Shown here piece by piece: positions 10,381 to 18,876 of a stretch of DNA of 64,000 nucleotides (the stretch's first letter is position 1; each line of letters opens with the position of its first letter). Below the pieces are notes generated by a model. It had not been told where the DNA came from and did no database searches. It worked only from the letters and a program-made list of their open reading frames with translations. This stretch comes from Gilliamella sp. ESL0443 (GTDB lineage: Bacteria > Pseudomonadota > Gammaproteobacteria > Enterobacterales > Orbaceae). The stretch lies in NCBI RefSeq assembly GCF_019469165.1, contig NZ_CP048263.1, positions 2,294,001 to 2,358,000 of the forward strand, read 5' to 3'. The position numbers were made by a program, and so were the translations under genes.

Positions 10381-10528
10381 ATTTACCTACCTATTAATTC
10401 TATATATAATTCAAGGCTTAGATAAAAAGGTATAACTAGTAATGAATAAAAGCAAATATAATTTTATTTGAGTTAAAAATATATTTGCCTTATTAAAGTT
10501 AAATTAATTGATTATTTATCTGACCAGC

Positions 10529-10960
10529 TTAAAACTCTTCATCTTCTATTATTGATGACGTCATTGACACCATATTATAGTGCTCAATACTTTGTTGAGC
10601 TGTTTGCATTAGTTCTGATAGTAAATCATCTAGCGCCATTTGTGTTCTTAGCATAAATGTTGCCAATAACATGGGTATATTCACCCCAGTAACAATTTCT
10701 AGATTTGGATAATTGACCATTAATCTGGTTAGTGTGTTAAAAGGCGTTCCGCCTTTTAAATCCACCAAACACAATATTGCCTCACCTTGTTGAACAAAGC
10801 TTGCTAAATGATTTTCAATCTGCTGTTGAAACTCATCTAACGATTGCCCCATTAAGAAGGGCACTGCCTCACATAAGGTTTGTTTACCACAAATCATCTC
10901 GGCACTTACGATCAGGCTTTGAGCAGTTGGTCCATGAGTACTGATTAATACCGCAACCAT
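10529..10960 (-). CDS. Mannose-family PTS EIIA component (gfr-like)
   Basis: Cytosolic phosphocarrier of 143 residues passing phosphate from HPr to the EIIB of this operon. The phosphorylated histidine is in LISTHGPTA (His9), and the family segment LVDLKGGTPFNTLTRL is present. I start at complement 10960 because GGAG precedes that ATG by 7-8 bases; a longer in-frame start would overlap the upstream gene. It is the last gene of an eight-gene operon, 11 bases after the fructoselysine-deglycase-like gene. EIIA would be called gfrA by analogy with Salmonella. Confidence 0.9.
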   Translation of the reverse strand: MVAVLISTHGPTAQSLIVSAEMICGKQTLCEAVPFLMGQSLDEFQQQIENHLASFVQQGEAILCLVDLKGGTPFNTLTRLMVNYPNLEIVTGVNIPMLLATFMLRTQMALDDLLSELMQTAQQSIEHYNMVSMTSSIIEDEEF

Positions 10961-10971
10961 TGTTGCTCTCC

Positions 10972-11970
10972 TTAATAATCCAAGCAACGATAGTAGCGAC
11001 GAATAGTCATTGGGTGCCGATTTAAGTGTTCAACGTAAGCATCAATTCGGTTATTTATCGTTCTAAACACAAACGGTGATAAATGACCACGATATTTTTC
11101 TGATATACCCGGTAATGGATAGTCTTTGGTATCAATAATGGTGTAGTTACCACAAATTTGTGGTAAGAATTTTGCCACTCTTTCACTTAATGGACGTTGA
11201 CTATCTTCACCAACATAAACAGTTACAGCTGTATCACGGTCGATCACTTCTAATGTGCCATGGAAAAATTCAGCTGACTCGATCGATTTTGAACGTAGCC
11301 AGTGTTGCTCTTCCCAGTAGCACATCGCATGAGAATAAGTTGCACCCCATTGGTTGCCAGCGCCGACAAAATAGTGCATAGCATCGTTATGATGTTTCAA
11401 TGCGACTTCTTGCCCGAATGTATCAGCTTTTTTCGCCACTTCGACGATGTTTTTAGCAAAATGTTGATCCATTTGTTGATAAAATTCATCATAGTCAGGG
11501 TATTCGCCGGTCAAATACATTAAGCGATCAGCGGCCATAAAGAATTTTAATTGCTCATTCATTGGGTAAGAAATCACATGGTGCGCCATTTTACCTAATG
11601 GTGAATCGGCTTTATCTAAAAAGGCTAAAACTGTTGCACCCACATCTTGTTGAATTTTATTAATAGCCTCAACGACCTCTTGGGTTGAGCCTGTAACAGA
11701 TGAGATGATAATTAAGGTGTCTTTGGTTATACGCTTATTGCCGGTAACCAGATATTCCGCTGCATGTTGAATAAAGGTTTCAATGGCTGATTTTTCTTTC
11801 ATATGGACAACTGCTTGCATCGATGAAGCGTAAGTTCCGCCAATACCTAACCAGCACACATTACTGTAACCACGGGAGTGAATTTTATCTATAAATTCAT
11901 TGATTTGTGGACGAAGTGCTAATGCGCCATTCATGCTGTCGAGTTCTTTTTTTTCATCGTATTTTCTCAT
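10972..11970 (-). CDS. SIS-domain sugar-phosphate deglycase, FrlB/GfrF-like
   Basis: Predicted cytosolic deglycase splitting an Amadori product phosphate such as fructoselysine-6-phosphate into glucose-6-phosphate and lysine. The 332-residue protein has two SIS domains (about 30-150 and 195-310). Features shared with FrlB include VTGSTQEVVEAI, SAEFFHGTLEVID (equivalent to the ESGEFRHGPLEI region) and a C-terminus in RRYYRCLDY, very like FrlB's RRYYGGLVEY. It overlaps the upstream SIS gene by 4 bases. The exact substrate is inferred from the family and the mannose-type PTS context; a glucosamine-phosphate isomerase-like role is the alternative. Confidence 0.75.
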   Translation of the reverse strand: MRKYDEKKELDSMNGALALRPQINEFIDKIHSRGYSNVCWLGIGGTYASSMQAVVHMKEKSAIETFIQHAAEYLVTGNKRITKDTLIIISSVTGSTQEVVEAINKIQQDVGATVLAFLDKADSPLGKMAHHVISYPMNEQLKFFMAADRLMYLTGEYPDYDEFYQQMDQHFAKNIVEVAKKADTFGQEVALKHHNDAMHYFVGAGNQWGATYSHAMCYWEEQHWLRSKSIESAEFFHGTLEVIDRDTAVTVYVGEDSQRPLSERVAKFLPQICGNYTIIDTKDYPLPGISEKYRGHLSPFVFRTINNRIDAYVEHLNRHPMTIRRYYRCLDY

Positions 11971-13052
11971 GCTCTAATCCTCTTAATTTTAGATTTAGTA
12001 ATTTCATCAAATTCCGGATATGTTGATTTTTCCAGATTGTGACCTTTTAACTGTGATACTTGATAGCTAAGTAAGTGAATAGGAATTGTCATAAACAGCG
12101 AAGTTAATCGCTCATCACAACTGATACCTAGACATAAGTCATTTTGTGTTCGGTTGCCTTGTTGATGTGCATAAATTGTTACAACATTTTTCACATACTG
12201 ATTTAAGAATTGTTTTAAGGAATCGGCTCTTTGCGCCAGTCTTCCTTGCGGTTCAATAAAAATGATTTGATCATCGCTATGCAAACCCAGATAAGGGCCA
12301 TGCATATACTCTTCGAGCTCTTTACCCAACGCAGTGTTGCGTACGGTTTCGGTAAATTTAGTTTCTCCTTCCCTTGCAACCCCGTAGGTAGCACCGTAAC
12401 CGATCAATATTACCCGTTGAGCTAGAGTATATTGATCTTCAAGGCGATTAACCCAAGCTTGTGAACGCTCAATGACTTGTGGTAATAATTGGGTAATCGT
12501 TTTAATCTGATTCATATAGTCATCAAATTTGGCTTGATTAATGGTTTCGGTTTTTTGCCCAATAATGAGGCTAATTAAGATCAAATCTAAAATAGTGATA
12601 CTATAACCGGCACTGACATAAGGCATTTCTTCAATCGGCATCCCCATAGATAAAACGTGATTGCTAACTTGATACAAAGGACTTTGTGGATTGCTGGTCA
12701 GGCTATATATCGTCTTGTTATGGTGAATAAATTCCTCAACTAAATAAATGGTTGAATAACTCTCTCCACCTTGTGAAATGGCAAAATAGAGTGTATTTGG
12801 ATCGTTATAGTGCAGGTAATTGGCCGCCATTGAAGGATCTTCAATATAGACAGGAATCTTCAACAGTTCGCTCATTATTGGTCTTGCACCATAAGCAGCA
12901 TTAGCACTGGAGCCAGTGGCGAAAATGACAATGGCATTAAGCTGTCTTATTTGACTTAAATCGATATGATCGGCAAATAACGTCTTATAATTATCTAAAA
13001 CAGCTTGATAATATTTCGGCTCTAATGCGACATAATCAGCAATACTTTTCAT
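11967..13052 (-). CDS. SIS-domain sugar-phosphate deglycase/isomerase, GfrE-like
   Basis: The 361-residue protein resembles the isomerase half of GlmS with two SIS domains: FATGSSANAAYGA and ISQGGESYSTI in the first, and LIGYGATYGVAREGETKFTE with KELEEYMHGPYLG in the second. In the gfr system of Salmonella the matching protein, GfrE, cleaves glucoselysine-6-phosphate. It lacks a glutaminase domain and so is not GlmS itself. It is 10 bases after EIID and overlaps the next SIS gene by 4 bases. Substrate is inferred. Confidence 0.72.
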   Translation of the reverse strand: MKSIADYVALEPKYYQAVLDNYKTLFADHIDLSQIRQLNAIVIFATGSSANAAYGARPIMSELLKIPVYIEDPSMAANYLHYNDPNTLYFAISQGGESYSTIYLVEEFIHHNKTIYSLTSNPQSPLYQVSNHVLSMGMPIEEMPYVSAGYSITILDLILISLIIGQKTETINQAKFDDYMNQIKTITQLLPQVIERSQAWVNRLEDQYTLAQRVILIGYGATYGVAREGETKFTETVRNTALGKELEEYMHGPYLGLHSDDQIIFIEPQGRLAQRADSLKQFLNQYVKNVVTIYAHQQGNRTQNDLCLGISCDERLTSLFMTIPIHLLSYQVSQLKGHNLEKSTYPEFDEITKSKIKRIRA

Positions 13053-13062
13053 TGTTAATTCC

Positions 13063-13887
13063 TCAACTTCCTAATAGCCCAGTCCAGGCACCGAAAATAC
13101 CAATGGCGGCGATAAGTAGAAGGATCCAATGTGCTTTAACGCCTTTTCTCACCAATACAAACATAAATAGCGTAAAGAGTAACGGTAGGATCTGTGGCAC
13201 AATGCCGTCAAAAATATCTTGTAAGGATGCCGAATCATCACCGGTACCTATTTTCAATGGCATATTGAGTGTCACCATGGTGGCAACCATTGCCCCGACC
13301 ACACAGAGCCCGAGTACTGAAGCGCCATAGGACAATTTATCCATTAAGCCCGTTTTTTGCACTTTTTCAATAAAGGAAGCACCAATGTTATAGCCAATTA
13401 ATAAGCCAAAATATCGTGCTAAAATCGCCGGCACATTAAAGATAAGCAGGAATAACAATGGACCTAAAATATTGCCTTCCAGCGCTAAAGAGGTGCCAAT
13501 GCCGGTGGCAATAACACGTAATGTCCCCCAGAAGAAAGAGTCACCTAAACCACTCAACGGCCCCATTAACGCAATTTTGACATCATTAATCGAACTTTTA
13601 TCAAATTCACTATCGGTGGCATTTTGTTCTTCCATAGCAATACAGATGCCTAAAGGGAAAGTAATTAACCAAGGGGTAACATTATAAAATTCTAAGTGGC
13701 GTTGATAAGCATCGGTAAGGTCAACTTGATTATCACTATAAATTTTATCTAAAGCCGGGCGCATGGCATAGGCATAGCCTAAGTTCATTTGGCGTTCATA
13801 ATTCCATGACCATTCAGCGGTGAAAGAGCGCCAAAAAGTTCGGGTTAATTCTTTATTGGTTATTAATTTAGAATTCTTCGTTTTCAT
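13063..13887 (-). CDS. Mannose-family PTS EIID component (gfr-like)
   Basis: Inner-membrane subunit that forms the translocator with EIIC. The 274 residues carry the EIID signature LTRTFWRSFTAEWSWNYER, followed by MGPLSGLGDSFFWGTLR and a C-terminal cluster of membrane segments (GAMVATMVTLNMP, ILPLLFTLFMFVLVRKG). I start at complement 13887 because AGGAG (13895-13899) lies 7 bases upstream; an earlier in-frame start has no such site. The gene overlaps the end of EIIC by 20 bases, implying coupled translation. Confidence 0.92.
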   Translation of the reverse strand: MKTKNSKLITNKELTRTFWRSFTAEWSWNYERQMNLGYAYAMRPALDKIYSDNQVDLTDAYQRHLEFYNVTPWLITFPLGICIAMEEQNATDSEFDKSSINDVKIALMGPLSGLGDSFFWGTLRVIATGIGTSLALEGNILGPLLFLLIFNVPAILARYFGLLIGYNIGASFIEKVQKTGLMDKLSYGASVLGLCVVGAMVATMVTLNMPLKIGTGDDSASLQDIFDGIVPQILPLLFTLFMFVLVRKGVKAHWILLLIAAIGIFGAWTGLLGS

Positions 13888-14698
13888 AATCGATCTCCTG
13901 TGCACCTAAAACGTTGCCAGTTGTTAGCTTCTGACTGTCTTGTTCTGTTACGCCTTTTTTTCCATTAAATGAGGAGTAACCGGTCAAAATAAGTGCTAGG
14001 CAGGCACCAAAAATGGCCACGCCAGTAACAGGCACTTTCATATAAACGGCTAAAGCAAAGCCAAGAACAAAAAAGGTGACATTGGTTTTTTTAATCATAA
14101 TTTTCATTAACATAGCAAAACCGAACGCCGGTAATAAGCCGGTGGCAATACCTAAACCATCGATAATAAAGCGAGGAATCATTTCTAATAAGCCATTGAC
14201 CGCTGAACTACCGAATAAGTAGGAGAATCCAACCACTAAACCAATTGGCAGATTGATTGAAAAGAAACCACCGAGTATGTTCATTCGATCCATACCTTTG
14301 CCGTTGCCTTCGCTGGCGTATTTATCGGCTTTATGAACAAAGTAAGGAAGAATAAAAAGAAAACATAAATTTTTGACTAATAAAACCAGTGATGCAATTG
14401 GAATGCCCAGTGCTAAGGCGATTTCGGTACTTTTCCCTGCGCCAATGGCAAAAGCGGTACCTAAAACACTGCCGGAAATTATTTCCGGTGGAATGGATGC
14501 ACCGATTGAAAACGATCCGACAAACGCTAATTCTAACGTTGCCCCAATTATAATGCCTTGTGTGATATCACCCATGACTAAACCAGCTAAGGTACAAGTC
14601 ACTAACGGTCTGGATAACATTGATGAACCTAAAAAGTATTCACCATTAGCTAACATCGCAATCAAAGCTAACAGTAATGCGGTTAATTCGATACTCAT
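13868..14698 (-). CDS. Mannose-family PTS EIIC component (gfr-like)
   Basis: Inner-membrane sugar channel subunit of 276 residues with about seven hydrophobic segments. The family segment RPLVTCTLAGLVMGDITQGIIIGATLEL is intact near the N-terminus, followed by GASIPPEIISGSVLGTAFAI. It is 14 bases downstream of EIIB and overlaps EIID. The substrate is probably a glycated amino acid, judged only from the SIS deglycases in the same operon. Confidence 0.92.
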   Translation of the reverse strand: MSIELTALLLALIAMLANGEYFLGSSMLSRPLVTCTLAGLVMGDITQGIIIGATLELAFVGSFSIGASIPPEIISGSVLGTAFAIGAGKSTEIALALGIPIASLVLLVKNLCFLFILPYFVHKADKYASEGNGKGMDRMNILGGFFSINLPIGLVVGFSYLFGSSAVNGLLEMIPRFIIDGLGIATGLLPAFGFAMLMKIMIKKTNVTFFVLGFALAVYMKVPVTGVAIFGACLALILTGYSSFNGKKGVTEQDSQKLTTGNVLGAQEIDYENEEF

Positions 14699-14712
14699 TT
14701 TGTACCTCTCAA

Positions 14713-15180
14713 CTATTTCTCAAATTTCTGCTTTGATTCACTTGGAATTTGCTGAATGTAGATATCAATACCGTCTTGTTGCAATTTGGTCAGTAAATCT
14801 GCTTCAAGAACGGTTAAATTTATGGTTTTAGAGTAGTTTTTTGTGCCTTCACGTGGTTTAGTACCACCTAAATTAAGGCTGGTTATTTTGCCTTGCGTGC
14901 CACGGATTAATTTTTCAGCATCTGCTACTGATTCAACGACTATCAGCATTTGATATTTATCAGTTGCGCCTGAGTTTATCGCCTCAATACTGTCATCAAT
15001 TGATTTCATCACTAATTTTGCATGCTCTGGCTTAGCCAAACGAATCGCAGATTTACGTAGTTCGTCGTTGGCTACAACATCATTAGCAACTAAAATCGTG
15101 TTTGCATCCATACTTTCGAACCATGAAACAACAACTTGACCATGCAATAAGCGATGATCAACGCGTAACAATTTAATCAT
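14713..15180 (-). CDS. Mannose-family PTS EIIB component (gfr-like)
   Basis: Cytosolic phosphotransfer subunit of 155 residues. The N-terminal RVDHRLLHGQVVVSW is the EIIB-Man/Sor signature, with the phosphorylated histidine in LLHGQ (His13). AGGAGG precedes the ATG. It is the first structural gene after the two GntR regulators and lies 11 bases from them, so regulators and transporter are probably co-transcribed. Confidence 0.93.
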   Translation of the reverse strand: MIKLLRVDHRLLHGQVVVSWFESMDANTILVANDVVANDELRKSAIRLAKPEHAKLVMKSIDDSIEAINSGATDKYQMLIVVESVADAEKLIRGTQGKITSLNLGGTKPREGTKNYSKTINLTVLEADLLTKLQQDGIDIYIQQIPSESKQKFEK

Positions 15181-15191
15181 TGGTGTACCTC

Positions 15192-15875
15192 CTAAGTGAA
15201 ATCGACCACATATTTGGTATTACTAGCAAACTTATACTCGAGAGCAATCGGTTCGCTATTAGTATCAAAATAGTGATTAGAAATTTTAAATAATGGGTCG
15301 TTAATCTGGATTCGAAGTTGTTTAGCGAGCTCGGAGTTGGCCACAATCAGTTGCAAATCTTGTTCTAATTTATCGACTTTTTTCTTGCCTGAATTGATGA
15401 TTTCGAGCGCAGATAACACTTTGATAATTGAAATTTGAAAATCGGGAAAGTTATTTAATGGCAGGACAAAAATCTCTTTCGTAATACTGTTTTTTGCCAC
15501 TTCAAGGAAGCTAATGTAATAGATCAGTTCAGCCGGTTTTATTTTTAGTAATTGACTGTAATATGCACCTGCTTGTCTTAAGTAAGCTTCTTTGATTACT
15601 TTTTTGTGATTGGGGTAGATGTATGGTTTTATGATACCTGTCATCTCTAAAATATTTTGGGTCGAGAGCGTTGGCGCAACAAACAGACCAACTCCTTTTT
15701 TCCTAACCACCATATTTTGATCAACTAATCGATCTATTGCTTTACGGACAGTTGTTCGACTTACATTATAATCTTTTTGCAATTGCCCTTCGGGTGGTAA
15801 CTCAGCACCAACGCCATATCGTCCGGTATTTATCTGCTCGAGTAATTGAGCGGCAATTTTTTCAAATAGCTTCAT
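15192..15875 (-). CDS. GntR-family (HutC/UTRA type) regulator
   Basis: Predicted local regulator of the gfr-like operon, 227 residues. The N-terminal winged HTH is complete: GAELPPEGQLQKDYNVSRTT, then VRKAIDRL, and the wing VVRKKGVGLFV. The remaining part (about 90-227) resembles a UTRA effector domain and ends in NSEPIALEYKFAS. Effector and direction of control are unknown; a glycated-amino-acid phosphate is the natural guess. Its ATG overlaps the stop of a second GntR gene by 4 bases. Confidence 0.85.
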   Translation of the reverse strand: MKLFEKIAAQLLEQINTGRYGVGAELPPEGQLQKDYNVSRTTVRKAIDRLVDQNMVVRKKGVGLFVAPTLSTQNILEMTGIIKPYIYPNHKKVIKEAYLRQAGAYYSQLLKIKPAELIYYISFLEVAKNSITKEIFVLPLNNFPDFQISIIKVLSALEIINSGKKKVDKLEQDLQLIVANSELAKQLRIQINDPLFKISNHYFDTNSEPIALEYKFASNTKYVVDFT

Positions 15876-16594
15876 TTATGTTTTTCCTCATAATTGAAGA
15901 TATTTTTGGCCGATAAGTGATACCGAAATCGGTTACCAATCAAATATTGTTCAGTATATTCAAATGGTTGAAAATTATTATCGTAACTATAACTTGATAC
16001 TTTATAGATAGGTGTTCCTTCGGCAATAGCTAAATACTCTGCTTTATCTTCGGTCGCCGCTTCGTAGGTGATCTCTTCCCGTCCATGGCTTGGTGTAAAA
16101 TGATAATGCTCTTTAAGGTATTCATAGAGCGAAATGTTATTTAAGTCCTGTTTTTCTAAATCGGTAAATTTTTCTGAAGGGAGATAATTGATTTCATAAG
16201 AAAGCGGTATTTTCCCCAAGAGACGTTGTCTGATAATTCTAATTAGTTGCTGGTTAGATCCGAAAAAGGTACGCAATTGTGCAGGCATCTTTATAATTTG
16301 ATTGGACAATACTTTTATTTCAATTTGAACATTTTCTTCTTTTTGGATCTCTTCACTAAACGAAGACATTTTTAGCATATTGATTTCAAAAACATTGTGT
16401 TCCGGGCTATAGTTATCTGCTTGAAACATATAACTTTCCATAGCTAAATCATGCAAGGCTTTCCTGACGGTTGTTCGGCTTACCTTAAAAAATTCGGCAA
16501 GTCCTCGCTCAGTCGATTTTTCCGTAATAATTTTAGGATTTGCTCTTATTTGTTCTTCTACATCGGTTTTAGACGCAATATCTCGGTATTCCAA
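15872..16594 (-). CDS. Second GntR-family (UTRA) regulator, divergent DNA-binding domain
   Basis: A 240-residue protein leading the operon. The recognition helix VSRTTVRKALHDLAM is kept, but the N-terminal helix is unusual (no LPSE-type segment) and the Lys/Gly-rich wing is replaced by an acidic stretch, MFQADNYSPEHN. The UTRA domain is clear (LLGKIPLSYEINYLPSEKF; FQPFEYTEQYLIGNRFRYH). It overlaps the next GntR gene by 4 bases, so the two are probably translated together and may form a heteromer. This pairing replaces the sigma-54 activator that governs gfr in Salmonella. Confidence 0.82.
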   Translation of the reverse strand: MEYRDIASKTDVEEQIRANPKIITEKSTERGLAEFFKVSRTTVRKALHDLAMESYMFQADNYSPEHNVFEINMLKMSSFSEEIQKEENVQIEIKVLSNQIIKMPAQLRTFFGSNQQLIRIIRQRLLGKIPLSYEINYLPSEKFTDLEKQDLNNISLYEYLKEHYHFTPSHGREEITYEAATEDKAEYLAIAEGTPIYKVSSYSYDNNFQPFEYTEQYLIGNRFRYHLSAKNIFNYEEKHK

Positions 16595-16706
16595 AGATCA
16601 CTCTCCATTACTGGGCTTTTTTAATTCACAGATATATCTTAAATCACATAATATAGCTCAAAAAATAGATAAAAAAATACATGTTGTCAATTTTAAGTAC
16701 CAAAAG

Positions 16707-16722
16707 TGTAAGGGAGATCACA
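16707..16722. promoter_or_regulatory. Putative CRP site upstream of gfr-like operon
   Basis: TGTAAGGGAGATCACA differs from TGTGA-N6-TCACA at one half-site base. It is about 115 bases upstream of the first operon start, a plausible position for catabolite activation of a PTS operon. Confidence 0.5.
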
Positions 16723-16872
16723 AATTTTATGAGAAATACAATAAAATCAATTAAATGAATATTAATTAGGGTTGACAGTGGGGTAAAATAGCAGCAGATA
16801 ATGTGTTAAATAAACACTATAAAGCAACTGTTTATATGCTATTGCTGAGAATACAAGCGATAAAGCGGATAA

Positions 16873-16906
16873 TAAAAAAGCCTACTCAATGAGCAGGCTT
16901 TTTTAT
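16873..16906 (-). terminator. Rho-independent terminator of the tRNA-His/tRNA-Pro transcript
   Basis: AGCCTACTC and GAGCAGGCT form a stem with one mismatch around a short loop, flanked by A6 on the left and T6 on the right. On the minus strand it sits just past tRNA-Pro. Confidence 0.85.
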
Positions 16907-16912
16907 ATAAAT

Positions 16913-16989
16913 TGGTCGGCGAGAGAGGATTCGAACCTCCGACCCACTGGTCCCAAACCAGTTGCGCTACCAAGCTGCGCTACTCGCCG
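16913..16989 (-). tRNA. tRNA-Pro (anticodon TGG)
   Basis: On the minus strand a 77-base cloverleaf starts CGGCGAGTAGCGCAGC and ends CTCGCCGACCA, with a 7-bp acceptor stem, the T-loop GGTTCGAATCC and the anticodon loop TTTGGGA (anticodon TGG). CCA is encoded. Confidence 0.96.
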
Positions 16990-17014
16990 TTAGATGTTTC
17001 ATACTTTGCATAAA

Positions 17015-17090
17015 TGGGGTGGCTAATGGGATTCGAACCCACGACAACTGGAATCACAATCCAGGGCTCTACCAACTGAGCTATAGCCAC
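17015..17090 (-). tRNA. tRNA-His (anticodon GTG)
   Basis: A 76-base cloverleaf on the minus strand starts GTGGCTATAGCTCAG. It has an anticodon loop with GTG between GGAT and ATTCC, the T-loop GGTTCGAATCC and an encoded CCA. A C at 17091 would supply the extra 5' G typical of tRNA-His. It lies upstream of tRNA-Pro on the same strand, as hisR precedes proM in E. coli, but without argX and leuT. Confidence 0.96.
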
Positions 17091-17214
17091 CACATGAAGT
17101 AGGACGAAATATTACGCATAAAAAATAATATTGTCCAGTATATTTTTTAAAAATAATGCTAATTGGTTATATTAAAAGCGCTTAAAGTCTATTCTTTTAC
17201 CATCAGGGATAACA

Positions 17215-18504
17215 TTAGACTTTATGTGACATAATTTCAATTATCTGAGTATCCAATGCTTTCATACTATTACTTGCAATCGCCCCTAGATTATTAATAG
17301 TCGTTTCAACACTATCACAAACAATGCCTTCATTACCGGTTACTCGAATCCTATTTAAAGCCATCAATACAGCTTTAAATCCAGATGAAACCGATGTTGA
17401 CACTTTCATTGCACAACTATTTGATGCACCATCACATATTATTCCTGACAAATCACCAACCATATTGCATATTGCCATATCTACTGGCTCATATTGCTCT
17501 TTTCCAAGCAACCATGCCATACCAGCAGCAGCGCCCATTGCAGCCGTGGATGCTGCACAAAGTGCTGATAAAGGTGGGAATTTGCTATGTATATAGATCG
17601 CAATAGTATGAGATAAAATTAATGCTCTAGCTAATTGCTCTGGCGTCGCATTTAAATAATCGGCGACAACAACTACCGGCATAGTTGCTGTTATCCCCTG
17701 ATTACCCGATCCGGAGTTACTCATTGCAGGTAAAGTCGCACCACCCATTCGTGCATCAGATGCTGCTGCGGTGCGAATCATCACTTTGGACAGCAAGTCA
17801 TCTGCTAACAATCCTGTTTTTGTTTGTTCATACAATGTTGCAGCAATACTTAAACCATATTCTCGTCTTAATCCTTCTTGTGATAAAGCATTATTTAATT
17901 CTGCGGAATGTAAAATAAATTCGATATCATCAAAATTAGCTTGCATTGCAAACTCATATATCTGTTTGACTGACATATGATTTATGATCGACTCTTGTTT
18001 AGATTCACTTTGCGTTTTTTTATCTGCTTTTAAAATAGTTTCACCATTTTTTTCGATCAGAATTACGTTAGTATGTGAGTTTTCGATGCATACCCTAACA
18101 TGATCGGTATTCGTATAAATATTGGCTTCAGAATAAATAGCAGTATTATTATCAGCAATTTGTACATTAACTTTATGTTCACTAATTAGTGTTTTAGCCT
18201 GAGTAATTTGTTTTGGTTTAATATTTTTTAATACTTCAAGGCCAGCTTGAGCATCGCCACCTATTGCCCCTATTGCTGCGGCAATAGGTAATCCAACCAT
18301 ACCGGTACCTGGAACAGTAACGCCCATGCCGTTTTTCATTAAATTTGGCGAAACAAAAGCCTCAATACGATTAATATTATTTTTATCAATATATTTAGCT
18401 GCAACAGCCGCAGCCAAAGCAAGCGAGATAGGCTCTGTACAACCAAGAGCCGGTAAAACTTCGTGTTTCACCAATTTAATTAATTGTTGCCAAGTTAGTT
18501 TCAT
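17215..18504 (-). CDS. cyuA: L-cysteine desulfidase, CyuA/YhaM family
   Basis: Iron-sulfur enzyme degrading L-cysteine to pyruvate, ammonia and sulfide. The 429 residues match CyuA (436) from the N-terminal VKHEVLPALGCTEPISLALA through MVGLPIAAAIGAIGG, ASDARMGGATLPAMSNSGSG and DGASNSCAMKVSTS. The CTEP and SNSC cysteines fit the proposed cluster ligands. In E. coli it pairs with the CyuP transporter and the CyuR regulator; neither is adjacent here. It stands alone, divergent from cpxR. Confidence 0.92.
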   Translation of the reverse strand: MKLTWQQLIKLVKHEVLPALGCTEPISLALAAAVAAKYIDKNNINRIEAFVSPNLMKNGMGVTVPGTGMVGLPIAAAIGAIGGDAQAGLEVLKNIKPKQITQAKTLISEHKVNVQIADNNTAIYSEANIYTNTDHVRVCIENSHTNVILIEKNGETILKADKKTQSESKQESIINHMSVKQIYEFAMQANFDDIEFILHSAELNNALSQEGLRREYGLSIAATLYEQTKTGLLADDLLSKVMIRTAAASDARMGGATLPAMSNSGSGNQGITATMPVVVVADYLNATPEQLARALILSHTIAIYIHSKFPPLSALCAASTAAMGAAAGMAWLLGKEQYEPVDMAICNMVGDLSGIICDGASNSCAMKVSTSVSSGFKAVLMALNRIRVTGNEGIVCDSVETTINNLGAIASNSMKALDTQIIEIMSHKV

Positions 18505-18876
18505 TTATTATCTCCATATAGCTAACAATAAATAGTGAAACGTTCAATTTATAAATAATGTGACTATTTTATTCTATTTAACTTGAAAACTGAATGTACT
18601 GCTCACATATTACATAACAAGTTAGTTAAAAAATATTAATGAAACATAGCTTTTATTAATAAATTACATCACTACTAACAGTTCCTTATTCAATCGTTTT
18701 TTGATTGAAATATATACTATGAAAATAGAGTAAATCTAAATTTCTATACTTAGTTGCATAGTAAATAAATTAATCAGGAATAGTTCAAAATATGTAATAT
18801 TTTAGTAAATCCACCTGACTTTTTTTTTATTATTGCAATAATGTAACTATCTAAAATTAAATAATAATGGCGACGT
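18505..18876. other. Divergent intergenic region cyuA-cpxR
   Basis: This 372-base AT-rich stretch must hold the promoters of cyuA (-) and cpxRA (+). A possible CpxR box lies near its right end (18794-18809). No ORF for CpxP, which is divergent from cpxR in E. coli, is present. Confidence 0.55.
18794..18809 (+). promoter_or_regulatory. Possible CpxR box
   Basis: GTAAT and GTAAA in tandem with a 6-base spacer resemble the CpxR site GTAAA-N(4-8)-GTAAA with one mismatch. It is about 70 bases upstream of cpxR, fitting autoregulation. In sequence this AT-rich the match could be chance. Confidence 0.3.

Larger units (their letters stand above)
16595..16912. other. Intergenic region: gfr-like operon promoter and tRNA terminator
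   Basis: This 318-base stretch holds the upstream region of the GntR-led operon (minus strand) with a CRP-like site, and the terminator of the tRNA pair at its right end. TTGACA at 16773-16778 on the plus strand lacks a convincing -10 at normal spacing. I see no gene. Confidence 0.6.

Noticed and set aside
16773..16803. Plus-strand promoter TTGACA with GATAAT
   Set aside because: The spacer is 19 bases and there is no plus-strand gene downstream before the tRNA pair.
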